A stretch of 20,287 bases of DNA from CAYWMP01 sp964459445 (GCA_964459445.1 CAYWMP010000108.1:1-20287), one strand, 5' to 3'; counted from the first letter of the stretch, positions 6,898-15,321 are shown. The notes: generated from the sequence alone by a model not told the origin. A program made the numbers and translations.

Positions 6898-8076
6898 TCA
6901 TTCAAACCTCTTCAACCTGTTCTTCAACTCCCTGATAACCAGAAGGGCTTCTGCGCCGCTCACCGGTTCATCCAGTCCAAATCGTTTCTCTTCGACCGGT
7001 GCAATGAGTTTCTGCATGGTGCAGACTATGATGGCATTAAAGGCATAGTGCCCCTCGGGCACGTCCAGGTAAGGGGATTTGTTATCCAGGTATTTGCCGG
7101 CAAGTCTGGAATCACCACTCACCTTTACCAGGATATCCTCAATCATGATCGCAAAGTTGGAACGGGAGATGGGTTCCGACGGTCTGAACTTGCCCTCCGG
7201 AAAGACCTCCAACCCTCTGATCCCAAGCGCAAGGACTTTCTCGATATCTGACCTTAAAGGATGGGTCACCACGTCCTCCGGCACGCGGGATGACAGGGCC
7301 TGGCCCGTCTTTTTTGGGGTGTATTCCTGCGGTGTCTTAAACCCGGCCTTTTTTTCTTGAGAACCCTTCAGGAGTCGATTCAGTTGCAATTCCTCGCTGA
7401 AGAGCGCTGCCACGTTAGCCCGATCGAGTTGATCCAAAAGGGCGATAAGATGGCCTGCACGGGTTCCCGGCACCGCCCTCTGGATGATTTGAACCCTCTT
7501 CAGTTCGGCATCTGCTTCCCTTACATACTGCCTGTTCAAATCCAGGACCCTTTTGAAATGTTCCTCTGCCCGATCATAACGCCATGCACGCTCCAGGGCT
7601 TTGCCCATGGTGAAATGAAGCAGGGGAGAGTCAGGCGATATCTTAATAGCTTTATTGAACCTGTCTTGAACTTTCATTTCCCAACCGGCTGGTTGGCTCA
7701 ACGAAAGAAATCGGATAAAGGCGCATTGGGCAATGATCTTATGCTCCCGGGTCTTGGCTTGTTGCTCAGCTATTGACAAAAATTGACGCGCTCTCTGAAA
7801 ATCACGCCTTTCACTTAGAACAAGGCCGATTCCCGCGTAGGCCGGTCCGCAGTCCGGGTCAAGGGCCTTTGCCCGCTCAAATTCTTCCAGGGCGCGACCC
7901 GGATTCCCTTGTTCCAGAAAAGCCATGCCAACCCTGTAATGATGACCGGGGTTGTCCATGGTGGGTGGTGGTGGCGCAGGAGCCCTCTGTTCGACCGTCG
8001 CACAGCCGACGAGGAGGGTGAAGATCAAAATGCTGATGAAGGGCAGCATGCCGGGGAGTAGGGTTCTTGGTCTCAT
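6898..8076 (-). CDS. TPR and S-layer-homology (SLH) lipoprotein
   Basis: The product has 392 residues. ATG at 8076 follows GGAGGT with 9-nt spacing; a TTG two codons earlier is less likely. Residues 1-25 are a lipoprotein signal with lipobox LLVGC and Cys25 as the lipidation site, followed by a Pro-rich tether. Residues 45-110 contain TPRs (YRVGMAFLEQGNPGRALEEF, YAGIGLVLSERRDFQRA), and residues 135-195 contain two more (LLHFTMGKALERAWRYDRA). Residues 270-392 resemble SLH repeats (FPEGKFRPSEPISRSNFAIM, YLDVPEGHYAFNAI). SLH domains bind cell-wall polymers or outer-membrane-anchored glycans, so the protein probably tethers the outer membrane to the wall and holds partners on its TPRs. Its transcriptional neighbours are the FlgO-PEGA lipoprotein (229-bp repeat-rich gap) and the four-helix-bundle gene. 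Confidence 0.87.
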   Translation of the reverse strand: MRPRTLLPGMLPFISILIFTLLVGCATVEQRAPAPPPPTMDNPGHHYRVGMAFLEQGNPGRALEEFERAKALDPDCGPAYAGIGLVLSERRDFQRARQFLSIAEQQAKTREHKIIAQCAFIRFLSLSQPAGWEMKVQDRFNKAIKISPDSPLLHFTMGKALERAWRYDRAEEHFKRVLDLNRQYVREADAELKRVQIIQRAVPGTRAGHLIALLDQLDRANVAALFSEELQLNRLLKGSQEKKAGFKTPQEYTPKKTGQALSSRVPEDVVTHPLRSDIEKVLALGIRGLEVFPEGKFRPSEPISRSNFAIMIEDILVKVSGDSRLAGKYLDNKSPYLDVPEGHYAFNAIIVCTMQKLIAPVEEKRFGLDEPVSGAEALLVIRELKNRLKRFE

Positions 8077-8305
8077 ATCCAATCTACCTCCGTGTGAGTA
8101 AAGGTTCAGGGTTCAAAGGTTCAAAGGTTGAAAAACTCTTTAACAATCAACCCTGAACGGGGAACCCCCTAAGGTTCAGAGGTTCTGTGTTCAATACACA
8201 GGACGAATGAGGGAGCAGGTTTTTTACATCAGAGTTCGTCAAATAGTTGTGGGTCGCAACCGGAGGTTGCTCCTACCTCCAACACTCCAGTCTTCCACCA
8301 CTCCA
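8077..8305. repeat. Three repeat families stacked in one spacer
   Basis: GGTTCAGGGTTCAAAGG units (8101-8130) and a further copy (8171-8190) belong to a GTTCAGAGGTTC family also present at 17161-17193. A REP-like hairpin follows (GCAACC-GGA-GGTTGC, 8256-8270, then CTCCTAC), matching 12130-12157. An ACTCC tract (8277-8313) overlaps the stop codon of the FlgO-PEGA-DUF4384 gene. Confidence 0.65.
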
Positions 8306-10027
8306 TCACTCCAGGGAACGGATATGAAATTGGAGATAGGCATCAGCAAAATCATACCCTGAAAGCCTTCCCATGCCTTGACCTATGACATGACTGGTCC
8401 TGGTCGAAAAGAACGGGCTATTTGTGCAATCCAGCGGGAACATCCTGTAGGGAGTGAGCGTTGCAATAGCCTTTACTCTTTCGATACCGGTCGGCCCGCC
8501 CACTTCGAATTCAAAGCCGTAATCCGGGCCCGGGATGGTGTAGGTTTTGCCCGCCCTGACATAGTTGTCTTTGTGGTAACAGTTGGGAAAGATGACGTTG
8601 AGCTCCCCGTCAGTGGATATGTCGACCAAGGTGAGGTAACAGTCCCTGTCCGTCCTGAAAGAGAAAGTGATGTTGTCACCTTTGCGGAAATCCTGCTTGT
8701 TGGTCCAGAGATGGATGCGGAATGGAGGGGAGTCGTTATGCATGGCAACAAGTTGCGTCAGCATTTTGTTGTATTCATCCCCAGGCGGTTGAGGAGTTGG
8801 AATCTTGACCTCTTTAAGGATAAATGACAGGTTGACATCGCCCTTCACCTCGATATCCTGCTCCAGCGTCTCATGGTCTTTAGCACTGATTTGAATGGAA
8901 TGGCGTCCGAATGGGACAGATGGGATTTTGAAAATCCCCGCCTTGCTCAAGGGTTGTGGTGCATTATCGAAACTCACAATCGCGTCCCGGGGTTTCACTT
9001 CGAGGGTTATGTCTGCACAGGTTTTTTCCAACCGGATGTCCATGCTGTCGTCAGCGGCTATTTCAAAATCCTGGGATTTGGATTCGTGACAGTCGGCCTT
9101 CACCATAAGGTTGTATTTTCCCACTGCCAGCGATTTGAAGACAACTATTCCATTACTGTCAGGCGTTCTGGATTTCCCATCCAGAAACACCGTCGCATCT
9201 TTAGGGGAAACATTCACCGTCAGATCGAAAACGATGACATTCACAGGGATGGACAGACTTCCGTCGTCTATGAGGTAGATGTTTCTTTGAAGGGCTTCAA
9301 TTCCTCTGCCGCTTATCATGATACTTCGGTTTCCCTGGGGAACGTCCTTGAAAAGGGCAAACCCGCCGCTTGTCTTCACAGTCGCATCGTCTACGCTCAC
9401 TTGGATTTCCGAAGGCTCTATCCCGAGTTTTGAAGGTTGCACAAGAACCCGTAGATTGGCGGTCAATATCTTGTTTGCCATGGGCACCTTTGGGATTTGC
9501 ATGTCTGCTGCACTCAAGATGTCGCCGTTGTGGTCTATGATGCGGGCATTGATGTCCAGATTATTGCCCATATCTGTGATGACCCCCGTTACAAAGGCCT
9601 CCATGCCTATTTTGCCGACCACCTCTTTTACGGTGTCTTGATCAAAATATCCGGTCATTTCGAGTTTTTGCTGTTGAAGGAGATCCCTCAACAAGTGTCT
9701 CTCCAGGATTCTCTCGAACCTGTGCAGCTTTACGAACCGGGTTGTGAGTTTTTCAGCCAGGAATCTTCCCAGTCGTGTATGGTTCCTGCCGGGGCCCAGG
9801 AGATCTGCAACTGCGATCCTGGGCCGGTAGGTGGGGTGTTTCATATCCAGCGTGGCAATGAGGTCTTCGGCCAGGTTTTCAACCGCCTTGAGGATGTCCT
9901 CTTCTGCATGGATTTTGGGCTCAGGTAGGGGCGTGGGTTTCTTTCTCTGTCCTTCTGTCTGCACGCATCCATGAAACAGGAACATGGTGAGAATAATGAA
10001 AGGAAATACGAATCTGGTTATGACCAT
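8306..10027 (-). CDS. FlgO-like / PEGA / DUF4384 outer-membrane lipoprotein
   Basis: The product has 573 residues. ATG at 10027 follows TTGGAGGTC with about 7-nt spacing; an upstream in-frame start (10072) lacks a site. Residues 1-21 are a lipoprotein signal with lipobox LFHGC and Cys21. Residues 40-190 fit the FlgO/CsgG-like fold (RIAVADLLGPG, ILERHLLRDLLQQQKLEMTGYFD, EAFVTGVITDMGNNLDINARI). Residues 205-405 hold about three PEGA-type beta domains (PKDATVFLDGKSRTPDSNG, PRDAIVSFDN). Residues 435-540 are DUF4384 (FSFRTDRDCYLTLVDIST, then GELNVIFPN), a module often found with bacterial caspases and kinases. It is probably an outer-membrane scaffold facing the periplasm or surface. The stop codon TGA lies within a GGAGTGATGGAG repeat unit. 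It follows the kinase-propeller gene by about 143 bp. Confidence 0.88.
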   Translation of the reverse strand: MVITRFVFPFIILTMFLFHGCVQTEGQRKKPTPLPEPKIHAEEDILKAVENLAEDLIATLDMKHPTYRPRIAVADLLGPGRNHTRLGRFLAEKLTTRFVKLHRFERILERHLLRDLLQQQKLEMTGYFDQDTVKEVVGKIGMEAFVTGVITDMGNNLDINARIIDHNGDILSAADMQIPKVPMANKILTANLRVLVQPSKLGIEPSEIQVSVDDATVKTSGGFALFKDVPQGNRSIMISGRGIEALQRNIYLIDDGSLSIPVNVIVFDLTVNVSPKDATVFLDGKSRTPDSNGIVVFKSLAVGKYNLMVKADCHESKSQDFEIAADDSMDIRLEKTCADITLEVKPRDAIVSFDNAPQPLSKAGIFKIPSVPFGRHSIQISAKDHETLEQDIEVKGDVNLSFILKEVKIPTPQPPGDEYNKMLTQLVAMHNDSPPFRIHLWTNKQDFRKGDNITFSFRTDRDCYLTLVDISTDGELNVIFPNCYHKDNYVRAGKTYTIPGPDYGFEFEVGGPTGIERVKAIATLTPYRMFPLDCTNSPFFSTRTSHVIGQGMGRLSGYDFADAYLQFHIRSLE

Positions 10028-10116
10028 GCTTTGACCTCCAATAAAGATGAAGAAAGCTAGCAATATGAGCACTACATTTGGGGACCACTGTGCATAAGGA
10101 TCGCTTTACACCTCGA

Positions 10117-10129
10117 GGGCCGAAGGCCC
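10117..10129 (-). terminator. Short GC hairpin after the kinase gene, possible terminator or processing site
   Basis: GGGCC-GAA-GGCCC (TTC-type loop on the minus strand) lies 42 bp downstream of the kinase stop codon. No T run follows on the minus strand, so intrinsic termination would be weak. Confidence 0.3.
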
Positions 10130-10170
10130 GCTCCTCTAGGCGCTTTTCGGCCGATCCTAGAATGCAATGC

Positions 10171-12075
10171 TCATTCAAAGGCATAAATGCATCCATCAGA
10201 ACAACCCACATACACCGTGTCATCGAAGATGGTAGGCGGAGTCGTGATGAATCCCCCAAGTTTCAATCGATGGTGCTCATGGCCGGACTCTCCATCCACA
10301 ACGTGCAGATAGCCATCGCTACTGCCAAAGATGACCCAGGGCCATGCAACCGAAGGCGACTGGGCAAGCCCGCCGGGTGTTTCAACCTGCCACAGTTCTG
10401 ATTGGTCATCCACCTGAAAAGCCTTTAAAGGCCCTGATATAGCACCAACGATCACTTTGCCATTGCTGATACACGGTGTGGCAACAATCCAGTCTCCAAG
10501 ATCGGTTCTCCATTGTTCTTGTCCATTTTCCTCATGGACCGCGTAAAGAACACCGTCATAGGTCCCCAGATATATAACCACCTGCGCCAAACTCGGAGAT
10601 GAATTGATCCTCTCTCCTGTCCTGAAAACCCAGGATTCATCATATCCCTCGCTACTCAAGGCATGGAGAGTACCACCCTGGTCTGCAAAGAACACGTGTT
10701 TTTCTGAAACCGCAGGCGATGATTCCAAGGGAGCCTCTAAGCGAGTGATAAGCTTGGCGTCACCCGATGCCTTATCCAAGGACCAGGTGGTTCCATTGGT
10801 CGTGCCAACGAAGAGACTGTTTTCGTGCAATACCGCCGCTGAACTCAGGGGGGCTTTGAGTTCCGCCTGCCAAACGCGTTCTCCGGAGATCATATCGAGG
10901 CAATAAAACCGGCCATCGTAGGATCCAATGAATACCCGGCCGTTTGAAATCACGGGAGAGGCAGTGATTGTGCGTCCTGTCTCAAAGGCCCATCTAATCT
11001 CGCCCGTCTCAGCATCCACGCCATAGACTTTGCCATCATTGGCTCCGAAGGTGGCCACGCCCAGCGAACAGGCAGGGGCCGAGTAAATTCGCCTCCCGAT
11101 TTTGCAGCGCCATTTTTCCTTGAGGGAAAGGTTGGTCAGATGTCCGTGCGCCCCTGTTCTCCGGGCATTGCCCTGAAAGCAGGGCCATTCAATACTGATC
11201 AGTGTGGGTTGAACGGACGGGCGTTCATGAACTATTCGGGCTCCCTCTCCTGCACGTCTCCCTTCAAGAATCTTCAGCTCTTCGATGAGATCGCCTGCTG
11301 TTTTGTACCGCTCTTCAGGGTCCTTCATCAGCAGACAGAGAACGATTTCCTCTACCCCGGGCGGCACATCAGGGTTCAAGCCACTCGGGAGAGCGGGTTC
11401 CTGCTTTTTGATCCTGTTCATGATCTCCCATGGGGTCTCTCCGTCAAAGCACATCTTTCCGGTGATCATTTCGTAGAAGATAGCGCCAAGGGACCAGAGA
11501 TCTGAGTGGAAAGCGGCCTCCCCATCAAGGTGTTCGGGCGCCATGTAATTCAGGGTCCCGGCCACACGGGATCTTTGCTCAAAAGATTCCTGAAGAACCC
11601 TCGCCAGGCCAAAATCGGTGATCTTGAGAATGATCTTTTCATGTGATTTGTCCGGAATATTAGCCAACAGAACGTTTTCCGGTTTCAAATCCCGGTGGAT
11701 AATGTCCTGGGAATGGGCAAATGCCAGCGCATTTGCGATCTGCTCGATGAATTGGAGCGCCAATTCGGGAGCAATCGGACTCCCCGGCTCCAGCAGATTT
11801 CTAAGGTTGCCGCCCGGACAGTGCTCCATGACAATGAAGAGTGTTTCTTCTGCCCGTTCCACATCCAAGACCTGTACGATATTGGCATGATTCAGACGCG
11901 CCTGGAGCACCGCCTCCCTGAGGCTGGCCCCTGTGCCCGGTTGCTGGTCAAAGGGCACCTTTATGGCCCTCGATATCTCCAGGTCAGGGTGCCTTGCCTC
12001 ATAGACCTCGCCGAAGGAACCCCTCCCGAGAAGTCTGATGATTTCATATTTTCCGAGACGCTTCAGAATGGCCAT
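10171..12075 (-). CDS. Ser/Thr protein kinase fused to a PQQ/YVTN-type beta-propeller
   Basis: The product has 634 residues. Residues 10-270 are a Hanks-type kinase with all key elements: P-loop GRGSFGEV (17-24), Lys39, Glu54, HRDLKPEN (127-134, catalytic Asp129), DFG (154-156), APE (179-181) and Asp192. It should therefore be active. Residues 297-634 are a PQQ-like/YVTN propeller of about eight blades (WPCFQGNARRTG, then repeats such as GVATFGANDGKVYGVDAETG, GRVFIGSYDGRFYCLD, KVIVGAISGPLKAFQ). No signal peptide or transmembrane segment is visible, so both halves should be cytosolic; in many bacterial kinases a membrane helix places the sensor outside. The propeller may be a ligand or protein-docking platform. 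The FHA protein encoded at 15590 is the obvious candidate reader of its phosphothreonines. The start follows a REP-like spacer with a poor ribosome site, so translation may be weak or coupled. Confidence 0.93.
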   Translation of the reverse strand: MAILKRLGKYEIIRLLGRGSFGEVYEARHPDLEISRAIKVPFDQQPGTGASLREAVLQARLNHANIVQVLDVERAEETLFIVMEHCPGGNLRNLLEPGSPIAPELALQFIEQIANALAFAHSQDIIHRDLKPENVLLANIPDKSHEKIILKITDFGLARVLQESFEQRSRVAGTLNYMAPEHLDGEAAFHSDLWSLGAIFYEMITGKMCFDGETPWEIMNRIKKQEPALPSGLNPDVPPGVEEIVLCLLMKDPEERYKTAGDLIEELKILEGRRAGEGARIVHERPSVQPTLISIEWPCFQGNARRTGAHGHLTNLSLKEKWRCKIGRRIYSAPACSLGVATFGANDGKVYGVDAETGEIRWAFETGRTITASPVISNGRVFIGSYDGRFYCLDMISGERVWQAELKAPLSSAAVLHENSLFVGTTNGTTWSLDKASGDAKLITRLEAPLESSPAVSEKHVFFADQGGTLHALSSEGYDESWVFRTGERINSSPSLAQVVIYLGTYDGVLYAVHEENGQEQWRTDLGDWIVATPCISNGKVIVGAISGPLKAFQVDDQSELWQVETPGGLAQSPSVAWPWVIFGSSDGYLHVVDGESGHEHHRLKLGGFITTPPTIFDDTVYVGCSDGCIYAFE

Positions 12076-12251
12076 ATGTTAGCCGTAGGAGCGGCGTCCT
12101 CGTCGCGATTTGATCGCAAGCAGGGGTAGTCGCAACCGGTATGGTTGCAACTCCTACAGGTTGACAAATACCCTGGTCGCGATTTTGCCGCGAACAGGGG
12201 GCGATGCCCCCTGTACCCCCACCAAAACGAAAAAAGGGGGAAACCCAAAAA
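12076..12251. repeat. REP-like GTAGGAGC / GTCGCAACC palindromic spacer
   Basis: GTAGGAGCGGCG (12080 on) and CTCCTAC (12151-12157) face each other. Between them lie GTCGCGAT-type text and a GCAACC-GGTAT-GGTTGC stem (12132-12148). A second stem, CAGGGGGC-GAT-GCCCCCTG (12195-12213), follows. Overall it resembles GTAGGAGC..TCGCGA REP elements well known in Pseudomonas. It separates the caspase-FGE gene from the kinase gene. Confidence 0.6.
12195..12213 (-). terminator. Perfect 8-bp GC hairpin downstream of the caspase-PKD-FGE gene
   Basis: CAGGGGGC and GCCCCCTG with a 3-nt loop lie 38 bp past the stop codon. A T-rich stretch with a CCCCC/GGGGG pairing sits between stop and hairpin on the minus strand. 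No T run follows the stem, so it could be a Rho-independent-like pause, an mRNA 3' end stabiliser or part of the REP unit. Confidence 0.4.
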
Positions 12252-15053
12252 CTAACGAGTCCTGACGAGGCGGAAGCCCAGGGCGGGGCTCGTGTAGCCG
12301 GGGCGGGCGGAGCTGCGATAGGCACAACGAACGAGCCTCGGCGGGATGTCCCAGCTGCCGCCCCGGATCACCCGGAGCGATCCGCCAAGCGTATATATAG
12401 GATTGTTCCTCTGGTGTTTGCTGTAGGCTTTGCTGCTATATATATCCTCGCACCACTCCCAAACATTCCCGCTCATGTCATAGAGCCCCCAGGCATTAGG
12501 CTTCTTTTGCTTTACAGGGTGCGTCCTACCTTGCGAATTCCCAGTGTACCAGGCATATTCCCCAAGCCTGTTTTCATCATCGCCGAAATAGAACCTCGTC
12601 GTGCTACCGGCCCGGCAGGCGTATTCCCACTCCGCCTCTGTTGGAAGACGAAATCTATGACCGGGCAGGATTTGATTCAGCTTTTGGATGAATTCCTTGC
12701 ATTCGTTCCAAGACACGTTTTCTACAGGGCAATCATTACCGCAGTTCTTGAAATAAGATGGATTGGATCCCATCACCGCCTTCCACAGTCCCTGGGTCAC
12801 CTCGGTCTCTCCTATCCAGAAACCATCCAGGCTCACCCGGTGCTGGGGCCCTTCATCGCTGTCACGGCTCTTTTCATTCTCGGGACTTCCCATCAGAAAA
12901 TCGCCGGCAGGGATTCGCACCATCCTGAAGGAAACACCCTTGATCGTGAAGGTTTTGATACGGTCCTGCTTTTTGACCGTGATCGTTTTCGTGGTGGTGA
13001 CGATAGAATGTCCATCCGTGGCCCTCAGGGTAATCCTGTAGGTCCTTTCTCTTTCGGCCCCGGTCCATTTGGTATAGGCATGTTCCGGGCTCTCGCCTTC
13101 GACCACGGTGCCGTCGCCGAAATCCCAGCTTACCGCACGCACGGGATCAGCTTCCTTATCCTCGGCTTCGTATTTGAACTGAACAGGGGTTTCCCAATCG
13201 ATGGTGTCGGTCTTGAGTGCGATCTTGACTTCCGGAGGGGCGTTGTATTGGCTTGCAAGGGCATCGATTTCATCAAGTTGTTCAGGTGTGGCATAGGTTC
13301 TGGCTTGATCGAGAGATTGATGGGCGGCGGTGCAGTAACCCCTTTGAAATTGCTCTTGGGCCTTTGCGAAAGACGCCCGAAAGCGGTCGTCGCGGTGCTT
13401 TCTTTCTCTCTCATCGGTCAACAGCCGGAGTTCGGCTATTCTTTGCTTTTCAAGCATGATCCCAAACCGCGCCATGGCCTCATCCGCTTTGTTGCCAGCA
13501 GCCGAAAGCTCTTTCCGGGCACGCTCAAAACGGTTCCGGTCGATAAAGCCTTTTGTCAATATGAGATGTTCCTGAAATGCCTTTTCATAGCGTGCAGTCA
13601 CCTTTGCCCTGATGCCTGAAAGCTCCGCCTTTGCATCCTGCTCCAAGAGGCCCGAGGGGTGTCTTCGGAGGTAGGTCTCAATTTGCCTGATCTGCTTACC
13701 AGCGGCAGTTCCCTCAACCTGATCGAGGTAATGCCGGTAAATGCGTTGTGCACCCTTTCGTGCTGCCGGGTGGTCCGGGTAGGGGATGACCAGCAGGTCC
13801 TCGATATCCTCTGCACCCTTGAGGTTGCCCTGGTGCAAAAGGATCTCGATCTTCAGGGCCAGGGCATCGGGTTTGCCCTGATCATTCCTTGCCAGGACGC
13901 CGTCAACAAGCGCACTGGCCTTTTCCGCCTCATCCTTGGCGAGTTTCGCCCGGGCGAGTCGCACAGCCACGGCGGAATCTTCCGGCACTTCTATTGAAGG
14001 AGGGGAAGAAGAAAATGCTTTTACGGATGGCGCCGGCCTTTTCTCCAAAGTTTCAATCCGAGCTTTGATGGCAGCGAGGACCTGCTGATCCACAATGCCC
14101 AGGGGGATGTCGGCGCTCACGTAGGCCGAGGACCAGGGGTTCTGGGAGTGGCGGGTTTCGGAGCGTACCCTGTCGTACAAATAATCAAAGGCCTCTTTCA
14201 TGGTTACGAACCCATCGGCATTATCGTCCGCCTCACCCCGAAGCCCTTTGAGTAGGTAGTAGGTGAATACCCCGTGACCTCCCTCCCGAAAGGCCTTCTC
14301 CTGGGAAAGCTCATTGGCCCTGGAGGCCGTAATCTTGGTCACGCCGTCCTTGGAACCGGCCAGTCTCTCCATGTATTCATTGAACCGGTCGGAAGCAGAG
14401 ATAGCCCTTGTCCCCCCTACCCCTGCGGAGTGGCAGGCATCTGCAAAGACAAATACCCTCTTTGAACGAACGGTCCGGGACAGGGCCACGTCGATCTCCC
14501 ACATGGGCAGGGCCGTGCCGTAATAGTTTCCCGGCTCGGTGTCATAGCACAGGAGATAGAGGTTTTTGGGGTTCCTGGGGTCAGGCACGCCATGGCCCGC
14601 ATAGAACAGGATGACCAGGTCCTCCTCCAGGCTTTGTGCCAGGAAATCGCCAATCGCTTTTCTGACCTCTTTGATCGTAGCGGCTTCATCGGTCAGAGTT
14701 AGGACATGGTCCGGTGAAAAGGCGCCGCCCTCGGGAGACAGGAGGAATTCTGAAAAGGCCCTCGCGTCCCGATTGGCATACCTCAAATCCGGTATGCCGT
14801 GAACAGGGTCCCGATGGGTATCGTACTTGTAATTGGATATACCGATAACAACGGCCCAACGACCGATCCGCCGGCTCACGGCCTCCTGCCGCATTTTATG
14901 GGCCAGTGGAATGCCACGGTCTTCGACAACAGCCTTTGATGGGGGTGCTGTGTCTGGCTTTTCGTGAGTTGGAACACAGGCTGATAGACCAGAAAACAAA
15001 ATGGACAGGCACAGGGCAAGAACTTTACCCAAGAGTGTCATATTTCCCCGCAT
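12252..15053 (-). CDS. Caspase-like (C14) lipoprotein with helical linker, PKD domain and C-terminal FGE-like domain
   Basis: The product has 933 residues. ATG at 15053 has AAGGAGG 10 nt upstream. Residues 1-26 are a lipoprotein signal (lipobox LSAC, Cys26). Residues 62-320 are a caspase/metacaspase domain (RWAVVIGISNYK) with His154 in FYAGHG and Cys207 in DACHS, so the dyad is intact. Residues 360-600 are charged helical/TPR-like segments. Residues 605-695 are a PKD-type beta-sandwich (WDFGDGTVV). Residues 705-933 are an FGE-sulfatase/C-lectin fold (RIPAGDFLMGSPENE, RLPTEAEWEYACRAG, GNVWEWCED, RGGSW 897-901, GFRLV). The Cys that follows RGGS in copper-dependent FGEs is absent, so this domain is probably a binding module. 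It is likely an outer-membrane-anchored protease with a ligand-binding tail. It is the first gene of the minus block and divergent from the FHA-protease gene. Confidence 0.93.
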   Translation of the reverse strand: MRGNMTLLGKVLALCLSILFSGLSACVPTHEKPDTAPPSKAVVEDRGIPLAHKMRQEAVSRRIGRWAVVIGISNYKYDTHRDPVHGIPDLRYANRDARAFSEFLLSPEGGAFSPDHVLTLTDEAATIKEVRKAIGDFLAQSLEEDLVILFYAGHGVPDPRNPKNLYLLCYDTEPGNYYGTALPMWEIDVALSRTVRSKRVFVFADACHSAGVGGTRAISASDRFNEYMERLAGSKDGVTKITASRANELSQEKAFREGGHGVFTYYLLKGLRGEADDNADGFVTMKEAFDYLYDRVRSETRHSQNPWSSAYVSADIPLGIVDQQVLAAIKARIETLEKRPAPSVKAFSSSPPSIEVPEDSAVAVRLARAKLAKDEAEKASALVDGVLARNDQGKPDALALKIEILLHQGNLKGAEDIEDLLVIPYPDHPAARKGAQRIYRHYLDQVEGTAAGKQIRQIETYLRRHPSGLLEQDAKAELSGIRAKVTARYEKAFQEHLILTKGFIDRNRFERARKELSAAGNKADEAMARFGIMLEKQRIAELRLLTDERERKHRDDRFRASFAKAQEQFQRGYCTAAHQSLDQARTYATPEQLDEIDALASQYNAPPEVKIALKTDTIDWETPVQFKYEAEDKEADPVRAVSWDFGDGTVVEGESPEHAYTKWTGAERERTYRITLRATDGHSIVTTTKTITVKKQDRIKTFTIKGVSFRMVRIPAGDFLMGSPENEKSRDSDEGPQHRVSLDGFWIGETEVTQGLWKAVMGSNPSYFKNCGNDCPVENVSWNECKEFIQKLNQILPGHRFRLPTEAEWEYACRAGSTTRFYFGDDENRLGEYAWYTGNSQGRTHPVKQKKPNAWGLYDMSGNVWEWCEDIYSSKAYSKHQRNNPIYTLGGSLRVIRGGSWDIPPRLVRCAYRSSARPGYTSPALGFRLVRTR

Positions 15054-15068
15054 ACAGTCTTAGCCTCC

Positions 15069-15278
15069 TTAACAATCCTTATGGTTTCTGGAAAAAACAA
15101 TACCAATTCCCCGGTCGCTCACGCTTCCGACCTGGTTGTAGTAATCGGAGCATAGAAGGTATTCTTTTAGAAAGGCTTGGGTCTTGGGAAGTCCTTGTAA
15201 CGACACCCGAAGGAATGCTGTACCTGTATAGAAGCGGAAAAGAGGCAGATAAGATAAGAGTTGAAATGGGAAGTGCAT
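15069..15278 (-). CDS. Doubtful 69-aa ORF in the caspase gene leader
   Basis: ATG at 15278 has AAAGGCGGG about 6 nt upstream, and the stop codon TAA overlaps the AAGGAGG site of the caspase gene, the kind of spacing expected for translational coupling. The sequence (MHFPFQLLSYLPLFRFYTG at the start) is aromatic-rich, has no recognised domain and could be chance. The frame extends to a TTG at 15320. Confidence 0.2.
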   Translation of the reverse strand: MHFPFQLLSYLPLFRFYTGTAFLRVSLQGLPKTQAFLKEYLLCSDYYNQVGSVSDRGIGIVFSRNHKDC

Positions 15279-15321
15279 GTTCAGCCCGCCTTTTGATTGA
15301 GGGAGAGAACGTTCTGACAAA

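Noticed and set aside
8873..9433. 186-codon plus-strand open frame
   Set aside because: Antisense to the PEGA region of the FlgO-like lipoprotein; no domain or ribosome site.
1873..10027. Flagellar gene cluster
   Set aside because: FlgO/FlgP/FlgT-type folds are present, but no hook, rod, ring, motor or export genes accompany them.
12252..12400. Diversity-generating retroelement variable region
   Set aside because: The fold fits, but there is no reverse transcriptase, accessory gene or template repeat in the window; kept only as a low-interest note.
12204..13619. 471-codon plus-strand open frame
   Set aside because: It lies antisense over the caspase-PKD-FGE gene, whose product has clear PKD and FGE domains; the plus-strand translation shows no domain and is a high-GC shadow.
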